A DNA stretch of 64,000 nucleotides, taken from positions 496,001-560,000 of the forward strand of contig NZ_JAFIMU010000017.1 of the NCBI RefSeq assembly GCF_017302985.1, read 5' to 3'. Positions 1-8,800 of this stretch are shown here, one piece after another. The position numbers and the translations under genes are program-made. Position 1 is the first letter of the stretch, and the number at the start of each line of letters is the position of its first letter. The notes beneath the pieces are model-generated. The model worked only from the letters and a program-made list of their open reading frames with translations, was not told the origin of the DNA and did not search any database. The stretch comes from Corallococcus macrosporus (lineage in GTDB: Bacteria > Myxococcota > Myxococcia > Myxococcales > Myxococcaceae).

Positions 1-527
1 GGGGCCGAGGCGCTGGAGTAGTCCTGGAAGGACACGTCGCGGGCCAGCGCCATCCAGTACAGCTCCTCCATCTCCCCGGAGACCTCCAGTCCCGCGAACG
101 CGGGGGCGGGAGCGATGGCGAGCGCATGCGAGTCCGCGCCCTCCAACTGGTAGGCCTGCGCGGCCTGCGGGTTGACGAACTTGCGGCTGCCGCCCAACGG
201 AACGGCCTCGAAGAAGTCGGGGACTCCGCTGACGATGCTGCTCGCCAGGCGGCTGTAGTCGGCCGGGATGACGTCCCCGTAGGCGTCGTGCGGCAGTCCC
301 TTGGAGTAGTTGGCGAAGCGGCTGGTGTAGCGCACCTCATCGCCGTTGTCGGGGTGCTCGGGGAGGGGGACGCCGCGCTGGAAGGTGGCGGCATCCACCC
401 GGACCTTCAGCGCGTCGTCGGCGCGCTCGGGGCCCGGGTTGGGAACGGGACGAAGGGATTCGGTGTCCTCTGCAATGTCTGACTTTTCTTCCTGCTGGGG
501 CGTGGCTGCGGAAGCTTGGGATGACAT
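1..527 (-). CDS. Vanadium-dependent haloperoxidase-like protein, N-terminal part
   Basis: The gene runs off the left edge, so only about 175 N-terminal residues are visible. The segments LPHDAYGDVIPADY, then a VNPQAAQAY-like stretch, then PAPAFAGLEVSGEMEELYW match the N-terminal region of bacterial vanadium haloperoxidase/PAP2-type acid phosphatase proteins. These use bound vanadate to oxidise halides or act as phosphatases. The vanadate-binding Arg/His residues lie in the missing C-terminal half, so activity cannot be judged. The start is the ATG at 527, preceded by ACGGAG about eight bases upstream. No signal peptide is evident: the first 40 residues are polar and acidic. It is divergent from the collagen-like lipoprotein gene, with a Fur-like palindrome in the gap. 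The family call rests on remembered motifs. Confidence 0.8.
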   Translation of the reverse strand, partial: MSSQASAATPQQEEKSDIAEDTESLRPVPNPGPERADDALKVRVDAATFQRGVPLPEHPDNGDEVRYTSRFANYSKGLPHDAYGDVIPADYSRLASSIVSGVPDFFEAVPLGGSRKFVNPQAAQAYQLEGADSHALAIAPAPAFAGLEVSGEMEELYWMALARDVSFQDYSSASA

Positions 528-573
528 GCACGGCTCCGTTGCAAGGTTGCGCGTGCATCCTGCGGGAGGGGTC

Positions 574-588
574 TGACAATGATTGTCT
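574..588. promoter_or_regulatory. Fur-like palindromic operator candidate
   Basis: The sequence TGACAATGATTGTCT contains GACAAT, a central G and ATTGTC, a perfect 6-1-6 inverted repeat. It matches 12 of 15 positions of the 7-1-7 Fur motif TGATAATNATTATCA. It lies 47 bp upstream of the haloperoxidase-like start and about 150 bp upstream of the collagen-like gene. Another metal- or stress-responsive regulator could equally use it. Confidence 0.35.
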
Positions 589-738
589 GTGTTTGTTGAT
601 GGACTGTCTTTGGGTAGGGAATGCACTGCGTGGGGTCACCCGGGACTTGCGCGCTGGGAGAGGGATGTCCCGCCCCGGCGAGTCCACTGGCGAACAGCGG
701 GCTACTGCGGGCAGAATGCGCGCCCTGGGGGAGGAATC

Positions 739-2217
739 ATGCGCATCCATTTCGCGACAGGTGTTCTTCGTTCACACGTGCTTCGGGCCACGCTCTCGGC
801 GGGGCTGCTCGGCGTCGCCGCGTGCAAGGGCTCGGCGGGTTCGGAGGGCTCGCAGGGCCCCGCGGGACCTCAGGGGCCGCCGGGTGCCCAGGGGCCTCAG
901 GGGCCCGCGGGTCCCGAGGGCGGCCCGCCGGGTCCACAGGGGCTGAGTGCCCTGCTGCTCACCACGCCCGAGCCCGCGGGCGCCAACTGCGGCTTCGGTG
1001 GCGTCAAGCTGGAGTCCGGCATCGACCGCAACGGCGACGGCGACCTGCTGGATGACGGCGAGGTGAACGCGTCCGCCACGAAGTACCTCTGCAACGGCGC
1101 CCAGGGCCCCAAGGGCGACACCGGCGCGGTGGGCGCGGTGGGGGAGACGGGGCCCCAGGGGCCCCAGGGCGATACCGGCGCCACGGGCCCGACGGGTCCG
1201 CAGGGGCCCAAGGGCGACACGGGCTCGCAAGGGGCCCAGGGGGAGTCCGGAGCGCTCGCGCTCGCCTACGGCGACGGCTCCGCGGGGGACTTCAACCTCC
1301 CCGCCTTCTCGAATACGCGGTTCTTCACGGCCGGGAACTTCCCGGCCGCTGGCGCCAACCTGATGTTCCACGACGTGACCATCGACGGCATGCTCATCGT
1401 GTCGAGCGGGACGATGATTCGCGCCACGGGTGACATCGTCATCGGTCAGGGCGGCAGCATCATCGTCAGCCCCGACTTCCAGATCCAGACCCTGAACCCG
1501 TCCCAGAAGGGCATCGCCATGTCCGCCTCCTTCAACCACCTGGGGGGCAGGGGGCTGGACCGGGGGCGCACGTCCCTGGTCACCCGCGCCGACGTGTTGG
1601 GGGGCGGCAGCGGGTTCCGCTCCACGACGAACCCCGACATCCTCGGCGGCGACGGGGGTGGGCGGCTCATCCTCGCCGCCAGGGGCAACATCATCATCCG
1701 CGGCACCGTCGAGGCGAACGCCTACCAGGGCATCAACAACAGCATTTCCACCATCAACCGCCCCGGCGGTTCGCCGACCCCCGTGGCGGGTGGCGGCGGT
1801 GGAGGTGGCGGTGTCATCAGCCTCATCTCCCGCGGCACCATCACCGTGGAGAGCACCGGCAAGGTCCTGGCCAATGGAGGCAATGGCGCCGTGGGCTGGA
1901 ATGGCGCCACTCCGGTCGCGGGGCAGATGTATGGCGGCGGCGGGGGTGGCGGAGGAGGCATCATCCAGTTCCTCGGCGCGAACACGCCCGTCATCGTGAA
2001 CCCCGCCAACGTCCAGGTGAACGGCGGCACCGCGGGCGCGTCGGCGGTCTCTGGAACGGCCACGACGCTGGTCCAGACCGGCGGTGGCGGCGGCGCCTGC
2101 GCGGGCAATGGCGGAGAGGGCACGAAGTCCATCCTGGGCGCTGACGCCTCCAAGGCCGGCGATCCGGGAGACCTCATCACCGTCAAGGCTGCCCAGCCGG
2201 AGCTGCTCTTCTACTGA
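739..2217 (+). CDS. Collagen-like repeat lipoprotein with glycine-rich C-terminal domain
   Basis: This is a 492-aa predicted lipoprotein, with a lipobox ending in Cys29. Two Gly-X-Y blocks, at about residues 31-66 and 120-171, look like collagen triple-helix segments (GPKGDTG, GPQGPQG). They flank a short acidic module (about residues 68-118) containing [16 protein letters not shown], which resembles the myxobacterial module I know as DUF7151. Residues 180-492 are glycine-rich and repetitive, with polyglycine runs between beta-strand-like stretches ([22 protein letters not shown]). The start is the ATG at 739 behind GGGGGAGGAATC. It ends at a strong hairpin shared with the convergent neighbour. 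It is probably a surface adhesin or matrix filament; the role is inference. Confidence 0.85.
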   Translation: MRIHFATGVLRSHVLRATLSAGLLGVAACKGSAGSEGSQGPAGPQGPPGAQGPQGPAGPEGGPPGPQGLSALLLTTPEPAGANCGFGGVKLESGIDRNGDGDLLDDGEVNASATKYLCNGAQGPKGDTGAVGAVGETGPQGPQGDTGATGPTGPQGPKGDTGSQGAQGESGALALAYGDGSAGDFNLPAFSNTRFFTAGNFPAAGANLMFHDVTIDGMLIVSSGTMIRATGDIVIGQGGSIIVSPDFQIQTLNPSQKGIAMSASFNHLGGRGLDRGRTSLVTRADVLGGGSGFRSTTNPDILGGDGGGRLILAARGNIIIRGTVEANAYQGINNSISTINRPGGSPTPVAGGGGGGGGVISLISRGTITVESTGKVLANGGNGAVGWNGATPVAGQMYGGGGGGGGGIIQFLGANTPVIVNPANVQVNGGTAGASAVSGTATTLVQTGGGGGACAGNGGEGTKSILGADASKAGDPGDLITVKAAQPELLFY

Positions 2218-2231
2218 CCGCGGCCCGCACA

Positions 2232-2260
2232 GGAGGCCCACGCGTTGGGCGTGGGCCTCC
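2232..2260. terminator. Bidirectional terminator hairpin
   Basis: A perfect 12-bp stem, GGAGGCCCACGC pairing with GCGTGGGCCTCC across a 5-nt loop, sits between the convergent genes ending at 2217 and 2277. It lacks a clear T-run, as is common in GC-rich genomes. Confidence 0.7.
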
Positions 2261-2276
2261 GGTGCTTCGCTTCAGG

Positions 2277-3629
2277 CTACGGCAGCGTGTTCACGTTGAC
2301 GCCGAAGATGACGGGCACCGTGGAGGTGGAGGTCGCGGTGATGGTGAGTCCGGACGAGGACCGCGTCCACGAGTTCTGCGAGCCGCCCGACGTGCCGCCG
2401 AAATCGAACGGCCCCACGGAGAAGCCCGCCGCCACCTGCCACTGCTGCTGGAAGCTGTTGAAGGTGGATTGGCTCATGGTGACGCTGACCGTGGGCTGGT
2501 AGCCCACCAGCATGCCCGTCTTGAGCACGGGCACCACGCCGCCCTCGCCAAACATGTTCGTCTGGCCCGTCGAGGGGAACGCGCTGAAGCCCGGCAGGAA
2601 CGGACCGTTCTTGAACTGGGTGACGCCCGAGTACCAGGGCCCCGGGGTGATGGGGATGGTGTCCCAGGCCTTGAACGAGACGGTGCACTGCAGGCTGCTG
2701 TCGGTCTCGAACTCCGTCAGCCGGCTCCACTGGCCGCCGACGTTGACCTGCCAGAACCAGCTCCCCACCGACATGGAGCCCTGCGCCCAGGTCTTGTTCA
2801 GGTCGAACTGCGACTGGCTGTTGGAAAAGCTGATGGAGCCCGGCGTCCCTCCCTGCCCCTGCACGTTGTTCACCCAGTTCTGCATGGTGGTGTTGATGCT
2901 CCAGAGCGCGACGGGGGGATTGCCCGACAGGCCGGGGTCCTGCAGCTTCGTGTAGTACGCGGGGTTCACGACCGCGGCCAGCGCGTTGGTGAGGTTGGGG
3001 TTCTTCGCCTGCGCGACCAGGTTGTTGTAGTTGGCCTGCGCCTGGATCACGTTCCCGCTGTCCGCCTGGAGCTTGATGCCGAAGGGGAAGCCGGCTCCGC
3101 CCGTCAGCCAGGTGGTGAAGTTCGGGACGTTGTTCACCACGCTCGAGTCCGTGCTGTAGGCCTGCTGCGCCTGGCTGTAGTCGGTCGAGTACTGGTTCGA
3201 CGCCTGGGTGAGGTCGTTGTAGGCCGCCGTGATCTTCGCCTGCAGGTTGGGGTCGGGGGTGTACGTCGCGACGTCGTTGAGGAACTGCTGGTACGCCCCG
3301 TCGAAGGTCTGCCCCGACGAGCTGTACTGCCCGATGGCGCTCCACTGCGGGATGGTGGCCAGGAAGTCGTACTGGGCCGACGTCGTGTAGCCATTGTTGG
3401 GCGTGGGCCAGGTCCACTGCATGAAGGGATAGATGAGCTGGAAGGTCTGCGGGTTGACCCCCAGCCCCGTCACCATCGCGCCGTACAGCAGGTCCCAGCC
3501 GGAGGGCTGCGTCCCCGGGTCCGTCAGTTGGGAGAGCACATTGGTGGAGCTGTTCGGAGCCTTGAGGCCTCCCGTGGCACGGGGGAGGACGTGGCGGGAG
3601 GCGTTCGGAGCGCTGCGCGGCAGGGACAT
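2277..3629 (-). CDS. Unrecognised 450-aa protein, probably sigma-54 controlled
   Basis: I do not recognise this 450-aa protein. It has no obvious signal peptide or membrane segment. Residues 1-45 are Ser/Pro/Thr-rich. The middle is rich in Gln, Asn, Ala, Tyr and Ser and looks helical (SQAQQAYSTDSSV, AKITAAYNDLTQ). The C-terminal half has many aromatic residues (VGSWFWQVNVGGQWSRL, PITPGPWYSG) and a Ser/Thr-rich final strand region. The ATG at 3629 is chosen because the frame upstream runs into the divergent regulator. It lies about 35 nt downstream of the start site implied by the -24/-12 promoter at 3674-3689. The divergent sigma-54 activator is therefore its likely regulator. Confidence 0.7.
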   Translation of the reverse strand: MSLPRSAPNASRHVLPRATGGLKAPNSSTNVLSQLTDPGTQPSGWDLLYGAMVTGLGVNPQTFQLIYPFMQWTWPTPNNGYTTSAQYDFLATIPQWSAIGQYSSSGQTFDGAYQQFLNDVATYTPDPNLQAKITAAYNDLTQASNQYSTDYSQAQQAYSTDSSVVNNVPNFTTWLTGGAGFPFGIKLQADSGNVIQAQANYNNLVAQAKNPNLTNALAAVVNPAYYTKLQDPGLSGNPPVALWSINTTMQNWVNNVQGQGGTPGSISFSNSQSQFDLNKTWAQGSMSVGSWFWQVNVGGQWSRLTEFETDSSLQCTVSFKAWDTIPITPGPWYSGVTQFKNGPFLPGFSAFPSTGQTNMFGEGGVVPVLKTGMLVGYQPTVSVTMSQSTFNSFQQQWQVAAGFSVGPFDFGGTSGGSQNSWTRSSSGLTITATSTSTVPVIFGVNVNTLP

Positions 3630-3673
3630 GTCTGGCTCACTGGCTGGGGTTGGATGTGACGGATGCAAGTCAT

Positions 3674-3689
3674 TGCAACGGGCAGGCCA
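3674..3689 (-). promoter_or_regulatory. Sigma-54 (-24/-12) promoter for the 2277-3629 gene
   Basis: Read on the minus strand, TGGCCTGCCCGTTGCA matches the sigma-54 consensus TGGCACG-N4-TTGC. The -24 GG (3688-3687) and -12 GC (3676-3675) are exactly ten bases apart. Transcription would start near 3664, ahead of the ATG at 3629. The divergent gene encodes a sigma-54 activator, which supports the call. Confidence 0.65.
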
Positions 3690-3723
3690 TCCCTCTTTCG
3701 ATGTGTGAGATAGAGTCACGCCA

Positions 3724-5358
3724 ATGCCCCGTCCTGGTGCCGACGTCCCCCCTGCCCCCGTGCCCACGGCGGACGTGTCCACCGCCGCCGAGTCGATGCC
3801 GCGCGGCGCTCCCGCCTCCACGCGCCCCATCCCGGCGCTGACGCTCGTCGCGCACCCCACCGCCACCCGCATCGGGGAGCGGCTGCTGCTCCACGGGCTG
3901 CTCGCCGGCCGGGAGGTGACGCTCTCGCGCAACGCGCCGGACTTCACGCGTCCGGGGGAACCGCTGGGCCTGCCCCTGGGCGACCCCTTCATGAGCCGCA
4001 AGCCCTTGCGCTTCACTCCGGCGGGGGAGGGCGTCCGCGTCCTTCCTCCGGAAGAGGGGCGCTGCACCTGCGCGGGCGAGCCGCTTCCTGCCAGCGGCCG
4101 CGAGTTCGGCCCCGAGGCGCTGGCGCGGGGCGTCCTGCTCGAGTTCTCCGGGCGGACGGTGGTGCTGCTGCACCTGGCCCCCGCGCCCGGGCCCGGCGCG
4201 CCGGCCTCCCTGGGCATGGTGGGGGAGAGCGCCCCCCTCCAGGCCCTGCGACGGCACATCGAGCGCGTGGCCGACCTGGACGTGCCGGTCCTCATCCGGG
4301 GGGAGACCGGCACGGGAAAGGAGCTGGTGGCCCAGGCCCTCCATTCCCGGAGCCGGCGCGGGGGCCCCTTCGTCAGCGTCAACCTGGGCGCCATCCCCAA
4401 GGAGCTGGCGGCCGCGGAGCTCTTCGGCAGCGTCCGGGGCGCCTTCACCGGCTCCCAGCGCGACCGCGAGGGCTTCTTCCGGGCCGCGCAGGGGGGCACC
4501 CTGTTCCTGGACGAGGTGGGAGAGGCCTCGCCGGAGGTGCAGGTCATGCTCCTGCGGGTGCTGGAGACGGGGGAGCTGTACCCGGTGGGGGCCAGCCGGC
4601 CCGTGGCCACGGACGTCCGCCTCGTCGCGGCCACGGACGCGGACCTGGAGGCGCAGATTGAAGAGGGGCGCTTCCGGGCCCCGCTCCTCCACCGGCTGGC
4701 CGGCTATGAGCTGCGGCTGCCGCCCCTGCGCGAGCGCCGCGAGGACATTGGTCCGCTGTTCCTCCACTTCGCGCGCCAGGAGCTGGAGGCGCTCGGAGAG
4801 GCCCACCACCTCACCCCCAGCGACCCCTACGCGCCACCATGGCTGCCCGCCGCGCTGGCGGTGCGCCTGGTGCTGCACCCCTGGCCGGGCAACATCCGCC
4901 AGCTCCGGAACGTGGCCCGGCAGCTCGTCATCAGCAGCCGGGGCCAGCCCTTCCTGGAGCTGGATGCGCGCCTTGCCCAGGAGCTGCGGCTCCCCCTGGC
5001 GCCGGCTCCGAAGCCGGCTCCGGCGCCGGCTCCAGAGGCCACACCCGAGCCCGAGGCCGCGGCCCGCCGCAAGTCCACGGAGGTGGGGGAGCCGGAGCTG
5101 CTCGCCGCCCTGCGCGCGCACGACTGGGACGTCAAGCGGGCCGCCCTCCACCTGGGGATTGCCCGCTCCTCCATCTACGACCTCATCGAGCGCAGCCCCA
5201 GCCTCCGTCTGGCGGGCGACCTGAGCGTGGAGGAGCTCACCCGCTGCTTCCACGCCTGCGAGGGCAACCTGGACGAGATGGTGAAGCGCCTGGAGGTCTC
5301 CAGGCGGGCCTTGAACCGGCGCGTCAAGGAGCTGGGGCTGGTGCCGAAGGGGACCTGA
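3724..5358 (+). CDS. Sigma-54-dependent transcriptional activator
   Basis: This 544-aa enhancer-binding protein has no response-regulator receiver domain. Its N-terminal 150 residues may be a divergent FHA-like sensor (GERLLLHG, REVTLSRN), which is tentative. The central AAA+ domain carries Walker A GETGTGKE (about residue 193), the sigma-54-contacting GAFTG loop (about 239), and Walker B-type GGTLFLDEVGE. A Pro/Ala linker precedes two short Fis-like helical segments at the C-terminus (VKRAALHLGIARSSIYDLI; MVKRLEVSRRALNRRVKEL). The ATG at 3724 follows directly on the 94-bp divergent intergenic region. Myxobacteria often pair FHA-type activators with Ser/Thr kinases, and a kinase gene lies nearby on the other strand, but no direct link is shown. 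Confidence 0.9.
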   Translation: MPRPGADVPPAPVPTADVSTAAESMPRGAPASTRPIPALTLVAHPTATRIGERLLLHGLLAGREVTLSRNAPDFTRPGEPLGLPLGDPFMSRKPLRFTPAGEGVRVLPPEEGRCTCAGEPLPASGREFGPEALARGVLLEFSGRTVVLLHLAPAPGPGAPASLGMVGESAPLQALRRHIERVADLDVPVLIRGETGTGKELVAQALHSRSRRGGPFVSVNLGAIPKELAAAELFGSVRGAFTGSQRDREGFFRAAQGGTLFLDEVGEASPEVQVMLLRVLETGELYPVGASRPVATDVRLVAATDADLEAQIEEGRFRAPLLHRLAGYELRLPPLRERREDIGPLFLHFARQELEALGEAHHLTPSDPYAPPWLPAALAVRLVLHPWPGNIRQLRNVARQLVISSRGQPFLELDARLAQELRLPLAPAPKPAPAPAPEATPEPEAAARRKSTEVGEPELLAALRAHDWDVKRAALHLGIARSSIYDLIERSPSLRLAGDLSVEELTRCFHACEGNLDEMVKRLEVSRRALNRRVKELGLVPKGT

Positions 5359-5490
5359 GCGGTCGGCGGCATGTCGGCGGCATGTCGCGTGTCGCCGCGC
5401 TTCAGGTCCTCCCCGGCGCCATGGCTGGTATTGCGTTTGAATAGCCCGCCGCGTCCCTGGAACACGCCGGGGACAGACCTGGAGCGTCGC

Positions 5491-5892
5491 ATGTCATTCC
5501 GTCCAGACCTCGTCATCGACTTCGACCAACCCGCTGAACCCGGCATCCAACGCGATAGACGGAACTGCAAGGCCGAGCGAGGCAGCATCGTCGTGGCCCT
5601 GGTGAGGCCCCCTGCCGGCTTCAATGCGCCGGTCCCGACCCTGCGGGATTCGATCGGCGTCGTCTCCCAGACCGGGTCGGCCTACGGAGGCGAGGCCTCC
5701 TACCTCTTCATGCTCTACATCCCGGAGACCGCCGAGCCGGGGCCCTCCAGGTTTGACTTCACGACTTCGAGCAAGACGATTGGGATTGCCGAGACCAAGA
5801 CGGCCTCGGGCACCATCGACGTGTCGGGTGGGCCCGGGGACCCTCAGCCCCTGCCGCTCAGGGTGCAGCGGCGAGACGCCGTGTCTGGGTGA
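5491..5892 (+). CDS. Hypothetical 133-aa protein
   Basis: This small protein is not recognised. It begins MSFRPDLVIDFDQP and has a beta-rich pattern (GSIVVALVRPP, ASYLFMLYIPE), with no signal peptide or membrane segment. The ATG at 5491 is preferred over an upstream in-frame ATG because the intervening residues have the Arg/Pro/Ser composition of non-coding GC-rich sequence. No strong ribosome binding site is visible. Its last 35 bp overlap the end of the convergent kinase gene. It could be a minor or spurious gene, although the reading looks protein-like. Confidence 0.5.
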   Translation: MSFRPDLVIDFDQPAEPGIQRDRRNCKAERGSIVVALVRPPAGFNAPVPTLRDSIGVVSQTGSAYGGEASYLFMLYIPETAEPGPSRFDFTTSSKTIGIAETKTASGTIDVSGGPGDPQPLPLRVQRRDAVSG

Positions 5893-8800
5893 GCGTGTCG
5901 CCCCATTCGAACGCGAGGTTGGGATTGCGCAGCAGCGCCTGCGTCAGCTCCTCCAGGGCCTGCTGGCGAGCTCCGCGCCGCGCTTCGGGGGACGCGGTCT
6001 CCGCCCGCTCCAGACGCAGCCCGGCACGCAGGGCCTGGGCCACGGGCCAGTCGGGCCGGGCCTTCAGGACCTGCCCGGCCAGCGCCGTGCCCCGCTGGAG
6101 CCAGGGGCCGGCGTCCTGGCCCGCGCGCTTCTGGGCGGCAGCGCCCAGGCGGTAGAAGAGGCCCGCCTCCAGGCGGTACTCCGGTTCGTCGGGTGACAGC
6201 GTGAGGGCCTGCTCGAAGGACTTCGCCGCCGCCTCCAGGTCCCCGGACGGCGGCGGCCCGCTCCGCTCCTTCCAGCGGGCCTGGAGCACCTGGGCCTTGC
6301 CCAGCTGAAGCCACGGCTCCGCGTCCTGGGGGTTCTTCTCCCGCGCGGCGTGGAGGTCCTCCAGGGCCCGCGCGAGCTCCAGCTCCGGCGTGCGTCCGTG
6401 CTCCAGCTCGAAGCGGGCCTGGAGGACGTGCACCGTGCCCGTGAGCCCCCGGAGCCATGTGGCGCCCGGCATCCGCTCGGCGGCCCGTCCCAGCACCTCC
6501 AATGCCTCACGTCCGCTCGGACGCGGGTCCTCGCCCCGCGCGACCTGATAGCCACAACGCCTGACGAGCAGCGAGCCCAGATTGGCGTAGGCGAAGCCCT
6601 GTCCCGGCGCGACGGTGATGGCCTGCTCGAAGGCGGCGCGGGCCTGCGCGAGCACCGGGAGCGGGTCGCCGCCACGCTGCCAGGCCTCTTCTGCTTGCAG
6701 CAGGTGCACCACCCCGGTGCCGTTGTGGAGGTTCGGGATGCGCGGGTTGATGGCCAGGCCCCGCCGGTACTGCTCCAGGGCCGCCTCCAACTGGGGCCGT
6801 GGGTCGCCACCGCCGTTCCTCCGCCGGCGGGCCAGCTGCTCCTGGACCTGCCCCGCGTAGAAGTACGGCACCACGTGCTGGGGGTTGAGGCCGCGGGCCT
6901 TCTCGAACGCGTCCGCGGCCCGCCGCAGGTCCGCTTCCGCCTCCGCGTTGCGCGGGAGGGAGGCCCGGGCCAGCAGCGCGTTGCCCAGGTTGAGCCAGTC
7001 CTCCGGGATGCGAGGGTCGAGCGCGATGGCCGCCTCGTACGCCTGGATGGCCTTGTCCCGGTTGCCCCGGGAGTCCACGCCCACCTGGTCCTCGAAGTCC
7101 GCCCACGTCTTGAAGACCAGGCCGGACTCGCCGTGGTAGGCGCGGTCCCGGTCCTCCGCGCGGATGCTCGCGAACAGCGCGGCGGCCCTGCCGAGCAGCT
7201 CGCGCGGATCCTCGCCCTTGTCGATGCGATAGCGCGCCTGGAGCCAGGTGCTCCGCGCCAGGTTGAGCGTGGCCTCCGAGCGGGTGGGCTCCACCGACCG
7301 CGCGCTCTCCGCGGCGGTGATGGCCTTCGTCAGGAGTTCCGTCCCGTCCCCGCCCTGCGTGAGCCGGTACTCCGCCAGGCGGTGATGCACGCGCGCCGTC
7401 CGGTTGAGACAGGCCGCGTCCCCCGGTGCGACCGTGAGACATTTCCCGAGCGCCTCCAACGCGCGTTGATAGGCAGGCATCACGTCGCCCTTGCCATACA
7501 GCTCCATCACCATCGCGTCGTTTTCCAGGCGGGCCAGGGCCCGGTACACCGCGGGCTCGCTCTCCGCCGTGGCGGCGGCGGTGGCGTAGGCCTTCCGTCC
7601 GGCCTCGAAGTCCGCGCGGGCCCCTTCGACATCGCCTCCGTTCCAGCGCTGGAAGGCCCGGGCCTCCAGGATGTCCCCGCGCAGCATGGGCAGCTCATGG
7701 AGCCAGGGCAGCCGGCCCGCGGCGCCTTCCGACAGGGCCAGTGCCTCGTCGAGGCGGCCCTCGTGGAAGGCGATGAGCGCCGACACGTACTCCTGCGAGG
7801 GCACCTGGGCTCCCTCGCTCTGCTTGAACCACGCGAGCGCGGGATCCCGGCTGAGCCGCTCGGCGTCGCGCAGCGCGGCCTCCCGCAGCTTCGGATCGCG
7901 GATCCGCTGGGCCTCCAGCCGCTGCTGCTGGTAGCGCCGTCCGGTCACCAGCGCGAGCGCGTACGCGGCCCGGGGTGCATGAAAGCCATGGCGCCAGGCG
8001 GACTCGAGCAGCTCCAGGGCCTTCGCCTCGTCTCCCAGCGCGAGGTGGCCGCGCCCCAGCGCGTAGTGGCCGGGACCCAGCGCCCGGGGACCTGCCTGGC
8101 GGATCTCCTCCTCCAGCTCCGTCATCCGCGCCTGGAGGGCGCGGCGGTCCTCGCGCGTGTCGTGCAGGCGGGACAGCGCGGAGTAGCGCACCCTGGACTC
8201 GATGTGTTCCACCAGCTCGGTGAACCGCCGGGCGATGCGCTCGCGCTCGGAGGCTTCACGACGCTCCAGCGCGCCCCAGCCCAGGGCCACCGTCACCGCG
8301 ACCAGCGCGGCGGCGCTCACGGAGGCCAGGAGTCTGTGTTTGCGCAGGCGCTTGAGCAGCGGATACCCGAAGCCGGTGCGAGCCTTCACCGGCTCTCCGG
8401 AGAGGAAGCGCTCCAGGTCCTCCGCCAGCGCGCGCGCCGAGTCGTAGCGGGCGCCGCGCTCCTTCTCCAGACACTTGAGGGTGATGGCCTCCAGGTCCGC
8501 GGGCAGCCCGGGGACCAGCAGGTGCGGCGCTCGCGGCTCCTGGGTGGGGATGTGGCTGAGCACCTCCAGGCCGTTGCTGCCCGGGATGGGGACCTGTCCG
8601 GTGAGCAGGTAGTAGAGGCTGGCGCCCAGGCTGTAGACGTCCGCGCGGCGGTCGAGCCCGCTCACCTCGCCGCGAGCCTGCTCCGGGGCCATGTAGTGCG
8701 GCGTGCCCAGCACCGCGCCGGTGGCCGTGACGGATTCGTTCCACTCCCGCGCCAGCCCGAAGTCCATCACGTAGGGCCGCGGCGTTCCGTCCTCGGCGCG

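Noticed and set aside
772-2241. Minus-strand open frame over the collagen-like gene
   Set aside because: It is the complement of Gly-X-Y codons, giving Ala/Arg/Pro repeats that are not a real protein.
5424-5438. Sigma-54-like TGGC ... TTGC before the 133-aa gene
   Set aside because: The GG and GC are eight bases apart, not ten.
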